From an uncultured Bacteroidales bacterium (GTDB lineage: Bacteria; Bacteroidota; Bacteroidia; Bacteroidales; F082), in contig CAJOIF010000015.1 of assembly GCA_905234765.1 (NCBI GenBank), positions 64,035-128,034 of the forward strand: 64,000 nucleotides of DNA, read 5' to 3'. Below, one piece after another: positions 24,601 through 33,149 of the stretch. Position numbers and translations under genes: made by a program. The notes under the pieces were generated by a model. It saw only the letters and a program-made list of their open reading frames with translations, made no database searches and was not told where the DNA came from. Positions within the stretch are counted from its first letter, which is position 1; every line of letters starts with the position of its first letter.

Positions 24601-27600
24601 ATGGGATTTTTCAAGAAACTCTTCGGCGACAAGGCCTCACGCGACAACAAGGCCCTGGAGCCCATACTCCAAAAGACCCTCAAGGCTTACGAGCAGATCG
24701 TGAAACTCGACATCGACAGCCTGAGACATAAGACCGTAGAATTCAAGGAATACATCAAGAACAAGACCGCTGCCGAGGTGGCCGAAATCGCCGAGCTGAA
24801 AGCCAAGGCCGAAGCCAACTTCGACATGAGCCCCGATGAGAAGGAGAAACTCTACAACCAAATCGACAAGCTTGAGAAACAGGAGCTTGACCATATCGAA
24901 GAGGCTCTGAACGAGATTCTTCCTGAGGCGTTCTCTGTGGTGAAGGCCGCCGCCAAATACTTCTGCGAACACGAGACCGTGGTGGTAACCGCCACCGACC
25001 TTGACCGTGAGCTGGCTGCCAAATACGAGCATGTCACCATCGAGGGCGACAAGGCCTATTTCAAGAACAGCTGGATGGCTGGCGGCAACATGGTGACTTG
25101 GGACATGGTGCACTACGACTGCCAGATCATTGGCGGTATCGTGTTGCATCAAGGCAAGATTGCTGAGATGGCCACCGGTGAAGGTAAGACCCTCGTGGCT
25201 ACCCTGCCCGTCTACCTGAACGCCCTTGCAGGCAAAGGTGTCCATGTGGTCACCGTGAACGACTATCTGGCCAAACGTGACTCGGAATGGATGGGTGCGA
25301 TGTATGAGTTCCTCGGTCTCACCGTCGACTGCATCGACAAGCACGAGCCTAACTCCGCCGCCCGCCGCCGCGCCTATAACTGCGACATCACATACGGTAC
25401 CAACAACGAGTTCGGCTTCGACTACCTGCGTGACAACATGACAGGCAACCCCGAGGAGCTGGTGCAGCGCAAGCATCACTATGCCATCGTTGACGAGGTC
25501 GACTCGGTGTTGATTGACGATGCCCGTACGCCTCTGATCATCAGCGGTCCGACTCCACGTGGCGACCAGCAGGAGTTTGACGAGTTGAAGCCCGATGTGG
25601 TGAAGCTCTTCGAAGCCCAAAAACGCTACGTGACGGGTATCTTAGCCGAGGCCAAGCGCATCCTTACCGATCCCAATGCTACTGAAGACGAGAAGAAACA
25701 TGGTGCCGACCAGCTTTTCCGCGCTTTTCGTGGTCTGCCAAAGAATAACGCTCTCATCAAATTCCTCAGCGAGGAAGGCATGAAGTCGTTGATGCAGAAG
25801 ACTGAGGGCTTCTACATGCAGAATCGTAACGAAAACATGCACATCATTGACGACGAGCTGTATTTCGTCATCGATGAGAAACTGAATACTGTCTTCCTCA
25901 CCGACAAAGGCTGTGAACAGCTTGCCCAATCCTACAACGATCCGTCATTCTTTATCATTCCCGATGTGGGCAGTGAAATTGCTGAACTTGAACACTCTGG
26001 CCTCAGCAACGACGAGAAAGTGCTGCGTAAGGCCGAGTTGATGCGTAACTTCGCTGAGAAATCTGAACGTTTGCATACTGTACAGCAATTGCTGAAGGCC
26101 TATACCTTATTTGAGAAGGATGTCGACTACGTTATCATCGACAACAAGGTGAAGATCGTGGATGAGCAGACGGGCCGTATTATGGAAGGCCGTCGTTGGA
26201 GTGATGGCCTGCATCAGGCTGTGGAGGCCAAGGAAAACGTGAAGGTGGAAGCCGCCACGCAGACCTACGCCACCATCACTTTGCAGAACTATTTCCGCAT
26301 GTACCACAAGCTGGCTGGTATGACGGGTACTGCTGAGACGGAAGCGGGTGAGTTTTGGGATATCTACAAACTTGATGTGGTGGTCATCCCGACCAACCGC
26401 CCCATCGCCCGTATCGACCAGGAGGACATGATCTATAAGACCAAACGTGAGAAATACAACGCCGTCATCGATGAGATCCAAAACTTGGTCAATGCAGGAA
26501 GACCTGTACTGGTGGGTACCACTTCGGTGGAAGTATCCGAGTTGCTCAGCCGTATGTTGACCCGTAAGAACATCCCGCACAACGTGTTGAATGCCAAGTT
26601 GCATTTCAAGGAAGCACAAATCGTCAAGGAAGCCGGTCAGGCAGGCACGGTGACCATCGCCACCAATATGGCTGGTCGTGGTACCGATATCAAGCTTGGT
26701 CCTGGTGTGAAGGAGGCCGGTGGCCTAGCCATCATCGGCACTGAGCGCCATGAGTCGCGCCGTGTCGACCGTCAGTTGCGCGGTCGTTCCGGCCGTCAAG
26801 GTGACCCGGGTAGCTCTCAATTCTACGTCTCGTTGGAGGACAACCTGATGCGTATGTTCGGCTCCGAGCGTATCGCAGGCATTATGGACCGTATGGGTTT
26901 GCAGGAAGGCGAAGTCATTCAGCATCCGATGATTACCAAACAGATTGAGAAAGCTCAGAAGAAAGTCGAGGAGAACCACTTTGGCGTGCGTAAGCACTTG
27001 CTCGAATATGATGATGTGATGAACGCACAGCGTGAAGTCATCTACAAGAAACGCCGTCACGCTTTATTTGGCGAGCGCCTCTCCATCGACCTCAACAATA
27101 TGATGTCCGACTTCGGTGAGAAATTGATCGAAGAATACCAAGATGCCAAGGATTACGAAGGCTTTAAAATGGAACTACTCTCCACTATGGGTATTGATGC
27201 ACCCTTCAGCGAGGAGGAGTTTGATAGACTGAAGACCAAAGAGTTGGCCGATACATTGTTTAATTCCGCCCTTGAGCACTATCGCGAGAAGGCCCGCATT
27301 ATTGGTGAGAAGACATTGCCCGTCATCAAGAATGTGTATGAAAATCAGCACCACTTCGAAAACATTGCCATTCCGATTACCGATGGTAAACGCGGCATGA
27401 ACGTGATTGTCAATCTGAAGCGAGCTGTAGAGAACGGTGCCCGAGAGGTGAACCTATGCATCGAAAAAAGCATCACCCTCGGCCTCATCGACAACGCTTG
27501 GAAGGAACACCTTCGCGAACTCGACGACCTGAAGGAATCGGTACAAAATGCTTCGTACGAGCAGAAGGACCCATTGGTCATCTACAAGTTGGAGTCGTTC

Positions 27601-27900
27601 AACCTGTTCAAGGCCATGTTGGAGAACATCAACGAAGATGTCATCTCCTTCTTGATGCGTGCCGACATCCCGACGCAAGACCCGAACACCGTGCGTGAGT
27701 CGCGTCCGCAAGGCATTGACAAGTCGAAGATTCGCGAGCAGCGTCAAGACCTGCTGGCGCAGTCGCATAGCGACACACAACAGCGACAGGTCACACAGCC
27801 CATCCGCAAAGAGGTGAAAGTTGGCCGCAACGACCCCTGCCCCTGCGGTAGCGGCAAGAAGTACAAACAATGTCACGGGCGAATGGAAGCTACTGAGTAA
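24601..27900 (+). CDS. secA: Preprotein translocase ATPase SecA
   Basis: The 1099-residue SecA is the motor that drives unfolded preproteins through SecYEG. The N-terminus [15 protein letters not shown], the DEAD-motor Walker A (MATGEGKT) and Walker B ([16 protein letters not shown]) and the second motor domain ([17 protein letters not shown]) are all present. The C-terminal zinc-binding tail [16 protein letters not shown] keeps its CxCx8CH ligands. The length is usual for Bacteroidetes, which have an insertion in the motor. The gene is followed by its own terminator and then by ATPase cassette D. A second, diverged copy of the last 25 codons lies at 29699. Confidence 0.97.
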   Translation: MGFFKKLFGDKASRDNKALEPILQKTLKAYEQIVKLDIDSLRHKTVEFKEYIKNKTAAEVAEIAELKAKAEANFDMSPDEKEKLYNQIDKLEKQELDHIEEALNEILPEAFSVVKAAAKYFCEHETVVVTATDLDRELAAKYEHVTIEGDKAYFKNSWMAGGNMVTWDMVHYDCQIIGGIVLHQGKIAEMATGEGKTLVATLPVYLNALAGKGVHVVTVNDYLAKRDSEWMGAMYEFLGLTVDCIDKHEPNSAARRRAYNCDITYGTNNEFGFDYLRDNMTGNPEELVQRKHHYAIVDEVDSVLIDDARTPLIISGPTPRGDQQEFDELKPDVVKLFEAQKRYVTGILAEAKRILTDPNATEDEKKHGADQLFRAFRGLPKNNALIKFLSEEGMKSLMQKTEGFYMQNRNENMHIIDDELYFVIDEKLNTVFLTDKGCEQLAQSYNDPSFFIIPDVGSEIAELEHSGLSNDEKVLRKAELMRNFAEKSERLHTVQQLLKAYTLFEKDVDYVIIDNKVKIVDEQTGRIMEGRRWSDGLHQAVEAKENVKVEAATQTYATITLQNYFRMYHKLAGMTGTAETEAGEFWDIYKLDVVVIPTNRPIARIDQEDMIYKTKREKYNAVIDEIQNLVNAGRPVLVGTTSVEVSELLSRMLTRKNIPHNVLNAKLHFKEAQIVKEAGQAGTVTIATNMAGRGTDIKLGPGVKEAGGLAIIGTERHESRRVDRQLRGRSGRQGDPGSSQFYVSLEDNLMRMFGSERIAGIMDRMGLQEGEVIQHPMITKQIEKAQKKVEENHFGVRKHLLEYDDVMNAQREVIYKKRRHALFGERLSIDLNNMMSDFGEKLIEEYQDAKDYEGFKMELLSTMGIDAPFSEEEFDRLKTKELADTLFNSALEHYREKARIIGEKTLPVIKNVYENQHHFENIAIPITDGKRGMNVIVNLKRAVENGAREVNLCIEKSITLGLIDNAWKEHLRELDDLKESVQNASYEQKDPLVIYKLESFNLFKAMLENINEDVISFLMRADIPTQDPNTVRESRPQGIDKSKIREQRQDLLAQSHSDTQQRQVTQPIRKEVKVGRNDPCPCGSGKKYKQCHGRMEATE

Positions 27901-27921
27901 GCTGTCCATTACCATAAAGAT

Positions 27922-27960
27922 CGAGCGGAATTAGGGTTTAATTCCGCTCGGTTTGTTTTT
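27922..27960 (+). terminator. secA terminator
   Basis: CGAGCGGAATTA (27922-27933) pairs with TAATTCCGCTCG (27939-27950), followed by GTTTGTTTTTT. A diverged duplicate lies at 29796-29833. The D repeat array begins at 27963, immediately after the T-run. Confidence 0.9.
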
Positions 27961-27962
27961 TC

Positions 27963-28078
27963 GTGGACACAAAACAAATCAAAAAGTGTCCATGAAGTGA
28001 TAATTTTATACTTTTGTGGACACTTTTTTAATCAAAATATGTCCATGAAAATGATTAAAAGCGGTTTCGTGGACACTT
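27963..28078. repeat. 53-bp tandem repeats at the 3' side of ATPase D
   Basis: GTGGACA(C) begins at 27963, 28016 and 28069, an exact 53-bp period. Between them TGTCCAT recurs at 27987 and 28040, also 53 bp apart. GTGGACA and TGTCCAT/C are inverted arms. The last copy abuts the stop codon of D. The same repeat lies on the other side of D at 29543-29656. Confidence 0.92.
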
Positions 28079-29498
28079 TTAATCGATGGCGAACAAGTAA
28101 TCCATCGTTATAACTGACTGGAAACGATTGGAATACTTGTTTTTGGAGAGGCCGTATGTTGTCACTAATGACAAATGGATAGATTTCTTACAGGAAGTGT
28201 CCTCAACAAAACGTTCCACTTTCTGGCGAAGCTCGGCATCATAATCCTTGTCGATGGAAAACTCGTCGGCAACGAATTTCATTTCACAAAGGTTGACTAC
28301 GCGGTCGCTTCGGTCGAATAGCAAGTCTACCTGCGCGTTGCCGGTCTTGCTGCGCCACGGAGCCACAATCGCATCAACGGCACCAAAGCCCAATGCCTTC
28401 TTGATTTGCGCCTCATGAAGCAGACACACCTCTTCGAAAGCCAAGCCCCGCCAAGTGTTCAATTCAGGAGTACGGATGTTTTTCGTCCAAAAGCCTTGGC
28501 GAGATGGTTTCTTTCCGTCAAGGAAACTCAGATGGAACAACGAAAGCCTGTCCACCAGTTTGTAATAGACATTCCGCGCACTGCCTCCAAAATAAGTGTA
28601 GGTGGTCACGAAATCGCTTTTTTCCAACGCCTGCAACATCTTGGAAAGCCGCCCGTTGTAGGCTATCGAGGTCTGTTCCGCGATTTCCTTTCGCGTGAAA
28701 CCGCCGCGTTTGGTGGCCAACAGCCGCACAATCTCCATGTATTTCTCCGAGTTGGAATACAAGGAACTGTAAAGCCGCTCGAACTCTTTTTGAAGTCGTC
28801 CGTTCTTGGCAAAAAAGAGATTGTCAATGTTTTCCGAGAGGCTGTTTTCAGGCTTGAGGTAATTGAGGTAGTAGGGAATGCCGCCAAATACCATATAACA
28901 TTGCACTTGCTCATAACGATCCATGCTGATGCCGCGCGACTCATAATACAGTTCACATTCCGCCAAATTGAACGGCGAAAGGTGCATCTCGTAGGTGAGG
29001 CGGCCATAAAGCCCGGTTCATCCACGAAGCCGCCGAGCCGCAAACGATGAGCATCAGGTCGGTTCGGCCTGCGCCCCAACCGTTCCAGAAATGTTCCAGT
29101 GCAGATACGAACCCCGACCGCTCCGAATCCATCCAAGGCAACTCGTCGATAAAGACCACTTTTCGCTCCGTGTTGTCTTGCTGTTCCAGCATGGCGCGCA
29201 AGCAAGCGAAAGCCTCAAACCAGTCGGAAGGCATGGTGTCCCAATCGCCACCAAACTGCTGGATGCTTGAGCAAAACGCTCGCAATTGCTCCCATTTCAA
29301 ATCCTTTTTCTTGCCCTGAAAATCAGCGGGTGAGATAGCAGTGTGATAGAATGCAAAGCGACCTGAGAAATGCTCGCGGACGAGAAATGTCTTCCCCACG
29401 CGCCTACGGCCATAGACTGCCACGAACTCCGGCCTCCCCGAATTGTAAAGCCTTTCAAGTTCCTTTCTTTCTGTTTTTCTACCGATAATTTCCTGCAT
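28079..29498 (-). pseudogene. ATPase D: archaeal-type ATPase with DUF234-like C-terminus, frameshifted
   Basis: Two overlapping frames (29498-28953 and 28987-28079) together make one ATPase of about 470 residues. The first has Walker A GRRRVGKT at residues 30-37, Walker B VVFIDELPWMD and the sensor CGSAASWM. The second opens GLYGRLTYEMHLSPFNL, the normal continuation of this family, and ends in a DUF234-type nuclease-like domain with QVDLLF and CEMKF (D...E-x-K intact). The break lies near 29005-28990. Family members usually have several more residues between SWM and GLYGR, so a small deletion is likely. It may also be a sequencing error. The gene is flanked on both sides by 53-bp repeats and inserted just behind secA. 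Confidence 0.8.
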
Positions 29499-29518
29499 AA
29501 CACATTGTTTTTATGCTG

Positions 29519-29526
29519 CAAAGATA
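29519..29526 (-). promoter_or_regulatory. Promoter -7 box of ATPase D
   Basis: TATCTTTG on the minus strand, 20 nt before the D start. The repeat arm at 29543-29549 falls in the -33 region. Confidence 0.65.
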
Positions 29527-29542
29527 CATAACTTTTCTTTTT

Positions 29543-29656
29543 ATGGACAATAATAGAATAAAAAAGTGTCCACTAAGATACAAAAATTCAGTTTCGTGGA
29601 CACATTTTAATTTAAAATATGTCCATGAAAATGGTTTTTAGTGCTTTCGTGGACAC
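29543..29656. repeat. 53-bp tandem repeats at the 5' side of ATPase D
   Basis: ATGGACA at 29543 and GTGGACAC at 29596 and 29649 are spaced 53 bp. TGTCCA(C/T) lies at 29567 and 29620, also 53 bp apart. About 60 bp here (29596-29656) are nearly identical to 28016-28076 on the far side of the gene, in the same orientation. Confidence 0.92.
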
Positions 29657-29698
29657 TATTGGCAAATCTTGCCACCCAACTGCATCGGGAAGAAGATA

Positions 29699-29776
29699 TG
29701 CCGCAACGACCCCTGCCCCTGCGGTAGCGGAAAGAAATACAAGCAATGCCACGGAAGGCTGGAGGCGGCAGAGTAA
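29699..29776 (+). pseudogene. Duplicated secA 3' end (25 codons plus stop)
   Basis: The segment encodes the SecA zinc tail, beginning [18 protein letters not shown] and ending LEAAE with a stop. It has no start codon or rest of the gene. Bases 29701-29730 are identical to secA 27825-27854; outside that stretch third positions differ, so the copy is diverged rather than recent. Weaker similarity extends upstream to about 29671. It is followed by a second copy of the secA terminator. Confidence 0.9.
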
Positions 29777-29795
29777 GTATTCCTTTAAATGGAAA

Positions 29796-29833
29796 ACCGA
29801 GCGGAACTAAACCTTAGTTCCGCTCGGTTTTTT
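29796..29833 (+). terminator. Duplicated secA terminator
   Basis: ACCGAGCGGAACTAA (29796-29810) pairs with TTAGTTCCGCTCGGT (29814-29828), followed by a T-run. It shares the GAGCGGAA...TTCCGCTCGG stem with the terminator at 27922 and lies at a similar distance from its secA end. Confidence 0.88.
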
Positions 29834-29848
29834 CTTCAAGACAAACGA

Positions 29849-29896
29849 CCTATTTTAGGTTGCCTATTTTAGGTAATTACAAAAACACCTATTTAG
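29849..29896. repeat. ATPase E flanking repeat, 3' side
   Basis: Two 12-bp units CCTATTTTAGGT at 29849 and 29863 (period 14) and a degenerate third (CCTATTTAGA) at 29888. The 26 bp at 29849-29874 recur exactly at 31084-31109 on the other side of ATPase E. CCTA...TAGG is itself a short palindrome. Confidence 0.9.
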
Positions 29897-29909
29897 ATTA
29901 AAAACAAAA

Positions 29910-31037
29910 CTACAAGTTTTCTTGTATCCAACGCAAGAAAAAAACATCGTAAATCTTATAGGCAGTTTTTCGCGATTTCACGACTGGCAACAGCAGTTCC
30001 TTTTCAGAAAGTGACTGCGCCATCCGTTTTGCGGAAGTCGCCCCGCCGATATTATAGGCGGATAAAAATCTTGTAGAACTCAATTGCTCCACTTCGCCTT
30101 CTTTGGCAACAGCGATAAGAAAATTCCACTGCGCTGGCGTTACCAACTCCCTGTATTGCAAATAGTTATCCGTCAATCCTTCCAAAATATCAGCACAAGC
30201 CGTCCTTACCACCTCAATAGTGACTCGTGAGGGCAACATACCATATACGGCATTGCAAACCGTCTGCGTATAAAAAGTATAACCCTGAGTCCATTCCATG
30301 ATATATTCCAAAGCCTCTGGATTAATGTCAATACCTGCCTTCCCGAACTGAGACCTTATGAACTGCTTGTATATTTCCTCATCAATTTTATCCAACGACA
30401 TCATCCTTGAACTTGAGAAAAACGGACGTTTGGCGTTCAAAAACATCTCACTCATCACAGACCGCTTGCTACCGCAAAAAATGAAATGCGTGTTGTGCAT
30501 TTGTTGAATATGGGTTCGAAGCAACGCCTCCATATTCGTTTCAGGATATTCCGCAATCTGCTGAAATTCATCAATAGCCAAAACAATATCAATTTGTTGT
30601 GAATTAATGAATTCAAGCAATCCACTAAGGGTATGCTCTTTCTCGGCCGCCATTTGATAATTGAATTGGACTTGAGGAACACCTGTTAGCGAGTCATACG
30701 AAATCACGGGGCGCAAACCTTTGATAAAGGTGATGAACTTGCTTCCAATATGCGTTTTTTCCGGGAATTTTTTCATCACCGCCTCTGCCACGACCTTGAT
30801 AAAATCAGAAAGCGAACGGGTGGCGAAAACATCCACATATAGCGTTTCGTAGGGAAGTTTCTTTCGCTGAATAGCATCGAACAAATGTAATATCAAGCCT
30901 GTTTTACCATACTTCCTAGGGGAAATCAGCGTAGTATCCACACCATTCTGAATGTTGCGCAGCAAGGCTTCTGTTTCTTTCTCTCGGTCGCAAAAATACT
31001 CTGGCGACACATAACCTTTAACCAAAAAAGGATTCAT
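29910..31037 (-). CDS. ATPase E: archaeal-type/AAA ATPase without nuclease domain
   Basis: The start is the ATG giving MNPFLVKGYVSPEYFCDRE (375 residues); a longer frame would start inside the -7 box. Walker A is SPRKYGKTGL, Walker B is VLAIDEFQQIAEYP, and the sensor HFIFCGSKRSVM is typical of archaeal-type ATPases. The C-terminal 100 residues look like a winged helix (VTPAQWNFLIAVAKEGEVEQ) and no PD-(D/E)XK motif is visible, unlike A, B, D and F. Identical 26-bp repeats flank the gene. It lies behind the second secA tail, so the secA downstream region has received two such cassettes. Confidence 0.87.
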   Translation of the reverse strand: MNPFLVKGYVSPEYFCDREKETEALLRNIQNGVDTTLISPRKYGKTGLILHLFDAIQRKKLPYETLYVDVFATRSLSDFIKVVAEAVMKKFPEKTHIGSKFITFIKGLRPVISYDSLTGVPQVQFNYQMAAEKEHTLSGLLEFINSQQIDIVLAIDEFQQIAEYPETNMEALLRTHIQQMHNTHFIFCGSKRSVMSEMFLNAKRPFFSSSRMMSLDKIDEEIYKQFIRSQFGKAGIDINPEALEYIMEWTQGYTFYTQTVCNAVYGMLPSRVTIEVVRTACADILEGLTDNYLQYRELVTPAQWNFLIAVAKEGEVEQLSSTRFLSAYNIGGATSAKRMAQSLSEKELLLPVVKSRKTAYKIYDVFFLRWIQENL

Positions 31038-31056
31038 CACAAACGCTATTTTGGCG

Positions 31057-31064
31057 CAAAAATA
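31057..31064 (-). promoter_or_regulatory. Promoter -7 box of ATPase E
   Basis: TATTTTTG on the minus strand, 19 nt before the chosen start. The E repeat lies 20-45 bp further upstream, in the -33 region. Confidence 0.65.
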
Positions 31065-31083
31065 CAACTTTTTGCAAAAACAA

Positions 31084-31109
31084 CCTATTTTAGGTTGCCT
31101 ATTTTAGGT
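31084..31109. repeat. ATPase E flanking repeat, 5' side
   Basis: Two units CCTATTTTAGGT, period 14. The 26 bp are identical to 29849-29874 and in the same orientation. Confidence 0.92.
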
Positions 31110-31147
31110 GATTTCTAGAAATATCATGCTTAAACCACTGAAATGGG

Positions 31148-31169
31148 CGGTTGGAGGCGGCGGAGTTAG
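31148..31169 (+). other. Possible third fragment of the secA 3' end
   Basis: Twenty-two bases match the last codons of the secA tail copy (29756-29777) at 18 positions and encode RLEAAE in one frame. They lie about 38 bp beyond the outer repeat of ATPase E, the position a further displaced secA end would occupy. The match is short, so chance is possible. Confidence 0.35.
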
Positions 31170-31195
31170 CCTATGATAGATTTGCAAAGTGCTTC

Positions 31196-31456
31196 TCAAT
31201 AATTCAATACCTCAATGTCGCTGCCCGAACTGAAGATGATGTATTTGCGACCATAAATGCTGACGATTTCGTAATCGGCATTACGGACAGCACCAGACGA
31301 CATGACTTCAAAAGATTTTTCCGTTTCGGGAAGTTTTAGCGTGTTTTTCTCGTTTTCGGCATGTGCCTTGGCAAATAGCCCATTGAATGACAGACCAAGT
31401 ATGAAACCAAGAGCCGTAAAAGCAACAAACAGCAAGTATTTGTGGTTGTTTTTCAT
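31196..31456 (-). CDS. Small unknown membrane-anchored protein
   Basis: An 86-residue protein starting MKNNHKYLLFVAFTALGFI: one N-terminal membrane helix (residues 6-25) or uncleaved signal, then a polar domain with a beta-strand end (YEIVSIYGRKYIIFSSGSDI). It starts 7 nt after the upstream gene stops, so the two form an operon. No family is recognised. Confidence 0.6.
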   Translation of the reverse strand: MKNNHKYLLFVAFTALGFILGLSFNGLFAKAHAENEKNTLKLPETEKSFEVMSSGAVRNADYEIVSIYGRKYIIFSSGSDIEVLNY

Positions 31457-31463
31457 AATTGTG

Positions 31464-32204
31464 TCAGATTGCAAATTCCTTTGTCATTTTCTCTGCATGT
31501 GCCCAAAAGCCGATGCTGAACAACTCTCTTGCGAATGGCCGTTTCTCAATCGGTGTGTATTGGTTGATGTGTTGCGAGAACAATACGAAACTTCCTTTGA
31601 GGTTGGTTTCTTTGATTTCGGGGGCAATTCTTTCATGGCTGTTCAAAAGTCCTGTGATTCTGAGCAATTCGCCACAGTCCATGTTTTGGATGAACTCGAA
31701 TTTATAGCCCATCCACACCCATCCCTTTTCTTCGAATAGTTTTCCGAAATAGGCCCATGATTCCTTGTTTTTCACGATGATAAGCCTTGGTTGGATGACT
31801 TCTTCGATGATGTGTTGCGTGAGATTCAGTTGGTCAACCGTGAAGCGGATGCCATTAGGGTTGGGAAGAATCTGTTTTTGCATAAACTCCTGATTTTGTT
31901 CGCGGAAATAGAACAAATCGGTGTAAGCGGCTTCACCTCTGATATCAATGTTGTATTCGTCCTCATACAGCATTTTCTTGACGGGTGAGAAGTAGTTGTC
32001 GTGGGTAGTGTCGTAGAAATCCACTTTGAAACTTGTGTTGCCCATGTGGTCTTGCCCGTCTCTGAATGAGGGATTGAAGCCTGTGATGAGGAAAGGCTTC
32101 TTTTCACTGTTTTCGGCAAAGCAATAACCTCGTTTGACTTGGAATGGCAGTGATGTGATGTAATCCTGCGACCAAATTTCATCTAATCGTTGTTTGATAT
32201 TCAT
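31464..32204 (-). CDS. Unknown protein, weakly like uracil-DNA glycosylase folds
   Basis: The 246-residue cytoplasmic-looking protein contains PFLITGFNPSFRDGQDHMG near residues 37-55 and RLIIVKNKESWAYFG near residues 139-153. These recall the GxNPG and later strands of uracil-DNA glycosylase-like proteins, but the catalytic residues cannot be assigned with confidence. It is the middle gene of a three-gene minus-strand run (32224, 31464, 31196) with 19-nt and 7-nt gaps. Confidence 0.6.
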   Translation of the reverse strand: MNIKQRLDEIWSQDYITSLPFQVKRGYCFAENSEKKPFLITGFNPSFRDGQDHMGNTSFKVDFYDTTHDNYFSPVKKMLYEDEYNIDIRGEAAYTDLFYFREQNQEFMQKQILPNPNGIRFTVDQLNLTQHIIEEVIQPRLIIVKNKESWAYFGKLFEEKGWVWMGYKFEFIQNMDCGELLRITGLLNSHERIAPEIKETNLKGSFVLFSQHINQYTPIEKRPFARELFSIGFWAHAEKMTKEFAI

Positions 32205-32223
32205 AGTGTTGTAAATTAATTCG

Positions 32224-32799
32224 TTACCAACCCATTATGTCGAAGAAGCCAACTAATAACAAAAAGCCAATAAAAAGGAACAAGATTATGTAAAGAACAG
32301 TGAACTTCTTCCAACTTTTGATAAACCGGGCTTTTCTATATGCCTTTTTGTAATACGGTAGTAAAGGCTCGTTTGGGTCAATGGCTTTTAGGCGAATTAA
32401 CCCTTGCTTGTATTTTTCCAATAATGCATCGTTGAATTTGTTTCTGATTTTCGATTCATCATCCCCTGTATAGTGATATTTGTTTGCAGAAAGTTGCACT
32501 GACAGTTCCGAAAGTTGTTCGATTAATTCTGTTTTGTCTGCTGAGTATCTGAATGTTGCTACCTTATCAATATTGCTCAAAACGGCAGCATCAATTAGAT
32601 TGAGTTGGTCTTTGTCTTTGCGTTTTTCGTTGCTTTCGATTCTTATTTTGTCGTTTTCGCCTTGTATTTTGGCTCTTTCGCTTATGACTTTATGAGGTGT
32701 AGACCATTTGTCGCCAAACAAGAAATTACTAACCAGTTTTCCCGTGTTTTTTCCGACCTCGCGTTTGAAAGACTTGCCAAATGTACCTTCGTCACCCAT
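32224..32799 (-). CDS. Unknown protein with a C-terminal membrane anchor
   Basis: A 191-residue protein chosen to start at the ATG giving MGDEGTFGKSFKREVGKNTG; the longer frame to 32880 adds a poorly supported hydrophobic stretch. A basic N-terminal region with GKNTGKLVSNFLFGDKWSTP leads to a charged helical middle, and residues about 165-188 form one membrane helix near the C-terminus. The topology suggests a tail-anchored protein facing the cytoplasm. No family is recognised. It is probably the first gene of the run that includes 31464 and 31196. Confidence 0.55.
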   Translation of the reverse strand: MGDEGTFGKSFKREVGKNTGKLVSNFLFGDKWSTPHKVISERAKIQGENDKIRIESNEKRKDKDQLNLIDAAVLSNIDKVATFRYSADKTELIEQLSELSVQLSANKYHYTGDDESKIRNKFNDALLEKYKQGLIRLKAIDPNEPLLPYYKKAYRKARFIKSWKKFTVLYIILFLFIGFLLLVGFFDIMGW

Positions 32800-33099
32800 A
32801 ATGATTGCAAATGTCCATCCTCCAGTTCCCCCAAGGACGATTACACAAAAGAAGCGTGGAACTGTATGCCACATTTCCAAGTCGAAGGTCCTGAGAATTA
32901 CCTATTTGTCGCAAATATGAGATAGCAGCCCACGCTAAAGTGGTAGCCACTATGCTCCTTGTGACAAATAAAGTCAATGAATTTCTCAGGTTCTCGACTT
33001 ACAAGACAAGCATAACGCTTCTTTCAATATGTACGGACAGGCCGAAACCAATCCGACAGCAAAAATAGAAAAAAGAAGGCATTTGCAAGCCGATTGAAG

Positions 33100-33118
33100 A
33101 AAAAAATCTGTTTTCCTC
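33100..33118 (-). repeat. Possible degenerate F-type unit downstream of ATPase F
   Basis: AAAAAAATCTGTTTTCCT resembles the F unit (AAAAAACTGCGTTTTCCT on the plus strand) with one gap. It lies 32 bp beyond the stop of F and may be a worn copy of a downstream flank. Confidence 0.25.
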
Positions 33119-33149
33119 AAGAGATATGGAAGAGAATTGGTAAAAGATT

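Noticed and set aside
28406..29050. Plus-strand open frame opposite ATPase D
   Set aside because: It is a shadow of the ATPase coding strand.
29699..29776. A functional short gene for a SecA-like zinc peptide
   Set aside because: There is no start codon or ribosome site in frame; it is a displaced gene end.
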